From Hordeum vulgare subsp. vulgare (lineage: Eukaryota; Streptophyta; Magnoliopsida; Poales; Poaceae), in NCBI RefSeq assembly GCF_904849725.1, contig NC_058518.1, positions 331,784,581 through 331,848,580 of the forward strand: a stretch of DNA of 64,000 nt. Direction: 5' to 3'. The notes under the pieces were generated by a model that did no database searches, was not told the DNA's origin, and saw only the letters and a list, made by a program, of their open reading frames with translations. Position 1 is the first letter of the stretch. Each line of letters begins with the position of its first letter. Both the position numbers and the translations under genes were made by a program. Below are positions 57,905 through 64,000 of this stretch, one piece after another.

Positions 57905-58968
57905 GGGTGGCCGCGCCCTGATGACATGGGGCCACATCCCTTGGCCTTCGGTGCCCCTCTGTGCCCTATAAATCCTCAATTATCCCAAAAACCCCAGGAG
58001 CCTCCCGAAACACTTTTTCCGTTGCCAAAAGTTTTTGTTCTGCCGTGTGTCCATCTAGAGCTCTGTTCTGGTGCCCTGTCGGAGGGGGGATCAATCACGG
58101 AGGGCCTCTACATCGACCTTGATTCTTCCATGGTGATGTGTGGGTAGTTCACTACAGACCTACGGGTCCGTAGTTTGCACCTAGATGGCTATCTCTCTCT
58201 CTATGTTTTCCATTGCCGTGATCATCGGGATTCTTGCGGTGATCTATCTTATGTAATCACTTTGTGCGATACATTTGTTGGGATCCAATGAATTGTGGGT
58301 TTATGTTCAGATTATTCATGAAATATTTTTGAGTCTTCTCAGAATTCTTATATGCATGATTGTGATAGCTTCATAATTCTCTCTAATATATTGATTTGGT
58401 TTGGCCAACTAGATTGATCTATCTTCAATGAGAGGGGCACGTTGTAGTGGGTTCAATCTTGCGGTGCTCAATCCTAGTGACATAAAGGGACATCACACGT
58501 ATTGTATTGCTGCCACTAAGGATAAAACGATGGGGTAGATTCATATTAATTGGATTTACTTTGTCTACATCATGTCATTGTTCTCCAAGCATTACTTTGT
58601 TCTACTTAATACTCTAGATGCATGCTGGATAGCAATCGATGGGTGGAGTAATAGTAGTAGATGCAGGTAGGAGTCGGTCCACTTGCTTACTAACGTCATG
58701 TCTATGTGTAATGATCATTTCCATGAATAAATATTGCATAACTATGCGCTTTTCTATAAATTGCCCAACAGTAATTTGTTTACCCATTGTATGCTTTCTA
58801 CGAGAGATAAGCCTCTAGCGAAAACTATGGCCCAAGGGTCTATTCACAAATATATTTATGAAAACACTATACCTTGTTGCCTTTTATTATTTGTATTTAC
58901 ATTTCATGTTTAATACATTTCAGCTATCTATCTATTAGTACTTATCGCTTGCAAGTAATGAGTTCAAG
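57905..58968 (+). mobile_element. Gypsy 3' LTR, second part (right arm of second palindrome)
   Basis: This continues the LTR split at 46014; together they give 1376 bp. It matches the complement of 41775-43850 (minus the nested LTR), for example GTTTACCCATTGTATGCTTTC. It stops at about 58968 (AATGAGTTCAAGGGATTT), roughly 185 bp short of the sibling's end, where the tandem repeat begins. Confidence 0.8.
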
Positions 58969-61016
58969 GGATTTACTTTCAGATATCAACTAATGAGGCG
59001 AAAGCACGTATTGTATAATTAGTACTTGCTAGACTCAAAGTTCAAATGGCCAATCTGGATTTCTCTTTTATGTGCTAGATATGTTAAGAACTAGAAAGAT
59101 GTAAACTATTTTTTATTTTTCGATAATATGTACGTATGAAAATCTCAAAAAATGTGAAAAATAAATATTTATTGATAAAGAGAAAAATAAGCGAATGGAA
59201 TAGCTTTTCAAAAGCGCATAACCTTAAAAGCACTACAACACAACTCTCTACATGTGCCCACGGGAGCAGTGAGAGTTTGATTATAACAACTACACACACA
59301 CACAAATTCGGAATTTTGGACCACCGTGTCCATGTACTGATCTATTAAGATGTTATGTTAATTATTATGGGTCTTACACGAGATTATATCCATAATTCTA
59401 AGATTACTATGTTATATTCTTAATTTGAGCATCAGAAAGCTAAGCTACATCAAAACCAAGACGCTTTATAGAAGTCATAACGTTATTAACATGTCAAGGG
59501 TGGTCTATGAACCATCCTCAAATATTCCGCGGATTGAATGTATATCAACAATAAATAAATAAACTTAAGTTGAAAGTTCTTCTCCGGGGTTAGCGTGCAA
59601 CTTTAAATAGATACATAAAGAGTACCCCTCCCCCAAGTGAGAAAGTTATGTACAACTGCTAAATGCAAAAAAACACATTATAAATCCTAGGAAATACTAT
59701 CAAAGGATAAGGAAACAACAAAAATAAACCTAGAATAACAACCTACATGGAGAAACCATAAAAACTTTAACATGTTAACTATACCTAGTTACACAAGTAC
59801 ACAACTTGTCTAGACCATGACGAAGTCATTTGCAACATCATCCTCACTCTTTCTAAACAAGAACTCACATATATGTGATCAGGATTAAGATAACAATGAT
59901 TAGATTTGTATTCAATTCATTTAACCCGCCCAAACTTCGCTGCATTCCCGTCGTTTGTATGTGTCTCTGTGTTCGCCGTCACACCTCTAGTAATTGGCTC
60001 CAGGGTGATGGGACATAAAAGTATGTGCGTGCCTACTTATAAAACTTAAAGTAGAGGAAGTGAAATGTGTCAATTTATGTGTTGAAAGCATGCATTATCT
60101 ATCTTAGACTTACTAGAATGGAAGTTAAACTGGTTAGATTGATGTTTTATGTTCTAGATGTTGTAATAAGTTGAAAGATCAAAACTATTCATTTTTTCGT
60201 ACAACTTATACATAGGGAAATATCAAAATAATATATGGAAAAATAAATATTTCTTTATAAAGAGAAGAATAAGTGAAAATGGAATAGCTCGCGAGGAGTA
60301 CATCATTCTTAAAAGCAGCACAACACAACTCACTACACTTGTGCTAGGGGCAGTGGGAGTTAGATTGTAACAACACACACACACACACAACTTTGGGTAT
60401 TTGGATCACATATGTCCATGTAATAATCTATTATGATGTTATATTACTTACTATGGGCCTTACATGACATTATACGCATAGTTGTGACATTACTACACTT
60501 TATTGTTCATTTGAGCACCATAAAGCTAAGCGGTACCGAAACGTGGACATTTTATGTAAAGAAATCATAAGGACGTTAACATCCTAATAAGTCATGGTAA
60601 ACGGAGAGGGCTCCATGAACCACCATAGAATTACCCTATATCTTTTAAATAGAGCAACATAAATAAATAAATTTAAATGTAAATTTTATTCTTGGGCCAT
60701 CGTGTAACTTTAACTAGATGCATAAAAAGTACCCCGCAAAAACATTCATAAAGAGTAAAAAAAATGTCTAAGAACGACAAGGACGTTTCAAAGATCATGC
60801 TCATGCCTCCTCTCTCCCACCCAGTATAAATAAAAAAGTTGTATGTCTATAGCGGCTAAATGCAAAAAAAGAACCTCGTATAAAACCTATGAAATACTAT
60901 CACGCAACAACATGCATGACCAAAATGTAGAACCATTAACATGTCAACTTTAACTAGTTATACAAAAACATAAAGAGCACAAAAAATGTTTAAACCATGA
61001 TGAAGTCATTTGCAAC

Positions 61017-61084
61017 ATCTCTCTCTCTCTCCCTCCTCCCTCCCTCCCTCGCTCCCTCCCTCTCTCCCTCTCTCTCTCTCTCTC
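61017..61084. repeat. CT/CCT microsatellite
   Basis: A (CT)n, (CCCT)n, (CT)n tract lies inside tandem copy D. Other copies have only a short CTCTTTC or CTCACTC here, so it expanded in this copy. Confidence 0.9.
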
Positions 61085-61329
61085 AATGATAACTCACATA
61101 TGTGTGATCAAGATTGAGACAACAATGATTAAATTGTTATTCGATGCATTTGAACGGACCCAAACATTGTCGCATTCCTGTCATTCGTTTGTGCGCCAGT
61201 GTTCATCGTCGTGACTCCGGTGAATGACACCAGGGGAGCCACGAGACATAGAAGTGTGTGCCAAACTACTTATTAAAACTTACAGTTAAGGAAAGTAAAG
61301 GTATCAATTGATGAGTCAAAAGCATAGAC

Positions 61330-61459
61330 TTTTGATGACGGATCTAATGATAGAAACTTGGTATTGTGAATATTGATATTTTTTCTATAAAATTGGTCAC
61401 ATATTGCACAAGTTTGACTTCTGAAAAAAATACACATTGTATTCTAAAACGGAGGGAGT
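61330..61459. mobile_element. Stowaway-type MITE remnant, one end only
   Basis: The right end ATTCTAAAACGGAGGGAG is followed by TA at 61458-61459, next to the ATTAGTATAGG of tandem copy E. The left terminal repeat is missing. AAGTTTGACTTCTG-like inner sequence fits Stowaway. Confidence 0.65.
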
Positions 61460-62140
61460 AATTAGTATAGGTCTTGCGTGACATTATATTCATCGTTCTA
61501 GTGTTACTATGTTTTATTCTTCACTTAAGCACTAGAAAGCTACGCCACATCAAAACCTAGACACTTTATATAAAGAAACCATAAAGTCGTAACATGCCAA
61601 TAAGTCATGTAGTTGGGAGTGAATAGGGAGGTCCATGAACCACCGTGAAAATTTTCCTATATCTTCTATTTATAGCAACACAAACAATTAAATGCAAATG
61701 GAAAGTTCTACTCTTGGGCCAGTGTGCAACTTTAACTTGATATATAAAGAGCCACCCTCTAAAAAACAACACTTAGAGTAAAAACATCAAACCTAATATC
61801 ATTTCATCGATCATGCTGACGCCCCTCTCTCACATACACACACTCCAAACAAGAAAGTTGTATCTCTACAACGTCTAAACGCAAAAAGGCACATTATAAA
61901 GCACACGAAATACTATCATACGATAAGGAAACAACAAAACTAAACATAGAATAACAACCTGTGTGAAGAACCCCTAAAAGCGTTAACACGTCAACTTCAA
62001 CTAATTACAAAAAGAATATAAAGTGTAACAATAATGTATGTACCATGGTGAAGTCATTTGTGACATCACCCTCACACTCTAAAATAGAACTCACATATTT
62101 GTGATCAGAATTAACATAACAACACATATTCTTATTCTAT

Positions 62141-62640
62141 GCATTTATGCATGCTAAGTTTGGTTTAGGTGCCTCTTTGCCATGCATCCCCTTATGTTAG
62201 TTTCCTAATATAGGAGATTCGCTAGAGAACTGGTGGTGCGAGGACTGCAAGAGACTTTCAAAGATTATATGACATGGGTTTGATTACCTGGTCATGCTCA
62301 CTTATTTGGAGTTTGTGGAAACAATGTAATGCTCGTGTCTTCGACAACCAACAACTCTAGGTTAACGGGATGTACGTGGATGCGCTTATTGTAAATGTTT
62401 AAAAACATGTGGGCTTCGACATGAGGGAGATGGATTATGGCGATATGTGAGTAGTTGGCTAGGTGTGTGAGGCAGGAAGAGAGTGTTATTCTTTGCCCCA
62501 TTATGTGGGATTTTCTGTTCTTTGTCTCTCCCCCTCCTTATTCTTCTATAAAGCTAATACACATTTTGTTATACAGAAGTGTCATCTCATGAACGTCAGT
62601 TGGGAAGGGGGGGGGTGACAAATGAACGTCTTTTGTGGGT
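62141..62640 (+). pseudogene. LINE 3' end remnant
   Basis: Translation near 62284-62350 gives TWSCSLIWSLWKQCNARVFDN. This resembles the C-terminal end of plant LINE ORF2 proteins, where W-x(6)-W-x-x-x-NARVF is usual. Stops follow within 60 bp. The 3' tail is AT-rich (62500-62580) without a clear poly(A). Only the last few hundred bases of a LINE survive. Confidence 0.6.
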
Positions 62641-62751
62641 GGCAAGTTTAATTGATAAGAGATGTCAATTGTACCCTTTTTTGCCACAAAATATATTTCT
62701 TCCAAAAATTGTCACGTGTTTATGAAAAAACAGTAAATCCCATAAAGTTAG

Positions 62752-63853
62752 TGTTAGAGCATTTTTCTCCATGTGTGGTTTTGGTAATTGATGGCAATCC
62801 CTATGGACAAATGGTTTTCTTGAGTTATGGTGACAATGGACTTGTGAAGATGTGCCGAAGAGTGGCTCACCCATAGTGAGCATGCTGGAGCAATCAACTA
62901 GTCTTCATCGAGCCAACACAATCAAGAAATGTGGTCCATGTTGAAGAAGTCAAGATCATCATAATCTAGCTCAAGTGGACTATGTGCAAGGTATAGGTTT
63001 GCCCTTGATAGGTTTTATATTTTACCAATCTCATGGTGGTAGTTGGGAGACCGGGTTATAGGATCGATTTCCGTAGTATCAAGGGGGGCTCTCAAGTGAG
63101 TAGCTTGATTGTATCGTTTGTTGAGAGCTCAAAACATTTGCATACTTGCATCATCTTTCTTGGTTCTTGTTTAGTGTTTTTTCTATGTTGGTTCTTGAGC
63201 TTATGGTCATCTTGATGACAAGCTCGAGTTCATCGAAAATGGAGTCCATATGCATCTTTTATGATGTTTTCGATGTTGGAGTTTTTGTCGGTTATTCATT
63301 CATAGAGGTTTCACATCTCTATATCATTGGTATGTTCTTTGGCTCTTATCGTCGTGAATCCAACAAGCTTGAGTTTGCTCAACTCGAAGCTCATTTGCAG
63401 AAGCGATGGCAGTTCTCGTGTTCATGCATTCTTCTGTTGCCTATATTTTGGTCTCGAAAGATCCCACTGTAGTACCGCTCCCAGCAGCACTATTACCTCT
63501 TATCCGTGGTAGTACCATCTTGGTAAGCAGTAGTACCGCTCTTGGGCGGAAGTGCCCTGGCCAGTGCAGCTGCCTCTGGGTCTCAACAGTTTTCGTGTCG
63601 GACTGAGCGATTTTTGGAGTGGTAGTTCTGGGTGGTAGTACCGCTTGTTACTACCGCGCTAGTTGCGCTCACGTTTTCTTGGGCTGGACTCTGAGCGGAT
63701 GTAGGAGGCAGTACTACCCCTTATGGGCGGTAGTACCGCTCCTGGCAGCGGTAGTGCAGCTCCTGGCAACGATAGTACTGCCCCGGGAGTACTACCTCCC
63801 TATGCCTCCCTCTTGACCTGCTTCTCCGTAGCCACAACAGTAGTATTGCTCCC
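62752..63853 (+). mobile_element. Copia LTR (TGTTAGAGC type), cut by a Gypsy insertion
   Basis: It starts TGTTAGAGCATTTTTCTCC and shares TGTGGTTTTGGTAATTGATG with the LTR of the gag-only Copia at 8697-16868. No polypurine tract precedes it, so it is a 5' or solo LTR. It is interrupted at 63853. Confidence 0.75.
63465..63850. repeat. GGTAGTACCGCTCC/GCGGTAGTAC motif array
   Basis: There are more than ten short, partly palindromic units built on GCGGTAGTACCGC, spaced 10-50 bp, in the TGTTAGAGC-type LTR. Clear copies lie near 63467, 63532, 63641 and 63727-63745. Confidence 0.8.
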
Positions 63854-64000
63854 TGATACGTCCATTTTGCATCATGCTTTTATGTTGATATTTATCGCTT
63901 TATGGGCTGTTATTACACTTCACGGTACAATACTTATGCGTTTTCTCTCTTATTTTGCAAGGTTTACATGAAGAGGGAGAATGCCGACAACTGGAATTCT
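63854..64000 (+). mobile_element. Start of a Gypsy LTR (runs off the window)
   Basis: It starts TGATACGTCCATTTTGCATC, the same head as the solo LTR at 33591-35114. The preceding CTCCC (63849-63853) should recur on its far side. Confidence 0.85.

Larger units (their letters stand above)
58969..62140 (+). repeat. ~1.0-1.25-kb tandem repeat family, right block (copies C, D, E)
   Basis: Copies start near 58969, 60036 and 61266. Anchors in order are: CACAACTC after AAAAGCACTA-type sequence (59225, 60313); TTAATTACTAT-like (59358, 60444, 61460); CCATGAACCAYC (59503, 60613, 61634); GGAAATACTATCA-like (59689, 60890, 61909); GTGATCARGATT (59874, 61105, 62101). Copy E lacks its first third, where a Stowaway remnant sits, and ends early. 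Simple repeats vary in length between copies (ACACACAC at 59291 and 60375, the CT run at 61017). There is no ORF. Confidence 0.8.

Noticed and set aside
59225..59245. CACTACAACACAAC in each tandem monomer as a CACTA transposon end
   Set aside because: It lies mid-monomer, lacks an inverted partner and a 3-bp duplication, and does not match the usual CACTACAAGAAA-type end.

Overview
This window looks like intergenic DNA from a large grass genome of the Triticeae type (wheat, barley, rye or Aegilops). The evidence is the sequence itself: a 1.8-kb solo LTR of recognisable BARE-1/Angela/WIS type, several Gypsy LTRs starting TGATACG and ending TATCA or CA, Copia LTRs starting TGTTGGAAA or TGTTAGAGC, Stowaway-type CTCCCTCCGT ends, and no intact host gene. 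No rRNA, tRNA or CRISPR array was seen. Nearly all coding capacity is broken retrotransposon genes. Two ORFs look nearly intact: a 335-aa Gypsy-associated ORF (minus strand, about 6100-5093) and a spliced Myb/SANT-like ORF in a PIF/Harbinger element (51430-50782).

Layout. (1) 1-19041 is a giant imperfect palindrome made of two RT-less Gypsy copies joined tail to tail, with its centre at 5010-5030. Each arm reads LTR, tRNA-Asp-type primer site, gag-protease, an internal LTR-like block with a conserved intron, then ORF2. The right arm is interrupted at 8697-16868 by a gag-only Copia element whose LTR parts are permuted. (2) The palindrome sits inside the gag of a Copia element whose 3' part and 3' LTR run 19042-23937. 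(3) 23938-29700 is low-information DNA with one Stowaway MITE, a GC-richer block of unknown origin and a recent 138-bp tandem duplication. (4) 29705-31330 and 58969-62140 carry copies of one ~1.0-1.25-kb tandem repeat, separated by a nested retrotransposon pile. (5) That pile holds a decayed Athila-like Gypsy element (about 31.3-41.6 kb) with two solo LTRs inside it. A second large palindrome of Gypsy 3' ends (41590-58968) follows, with a solo LTR in one arm and a whole Copia element (46015-57904) in the other. The Copia element in turn holds a BARE-1-like solo LTR and a PIF/Harbinger element. (6) 62.2-64.0 kb holds a LINE 3' end, a Copia LTR and the start of another Gypsy LTR.

Target-site duplications can be read for most insertions, so the nesting order is well supported. 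The most unusual material is: two palindromic Gypsy composites of opposite polarity; an RT-less Gypsy family with an LTR-derived block upstream of a spliced ORF2; a circularly permuted gag-only Copia element; related Copia LTRs carrying different short palindromic motif arrays at a comparable place; and a GC-rich hairpin found again and again in otherwise different LTRs. Family names are from memory and were not searched.
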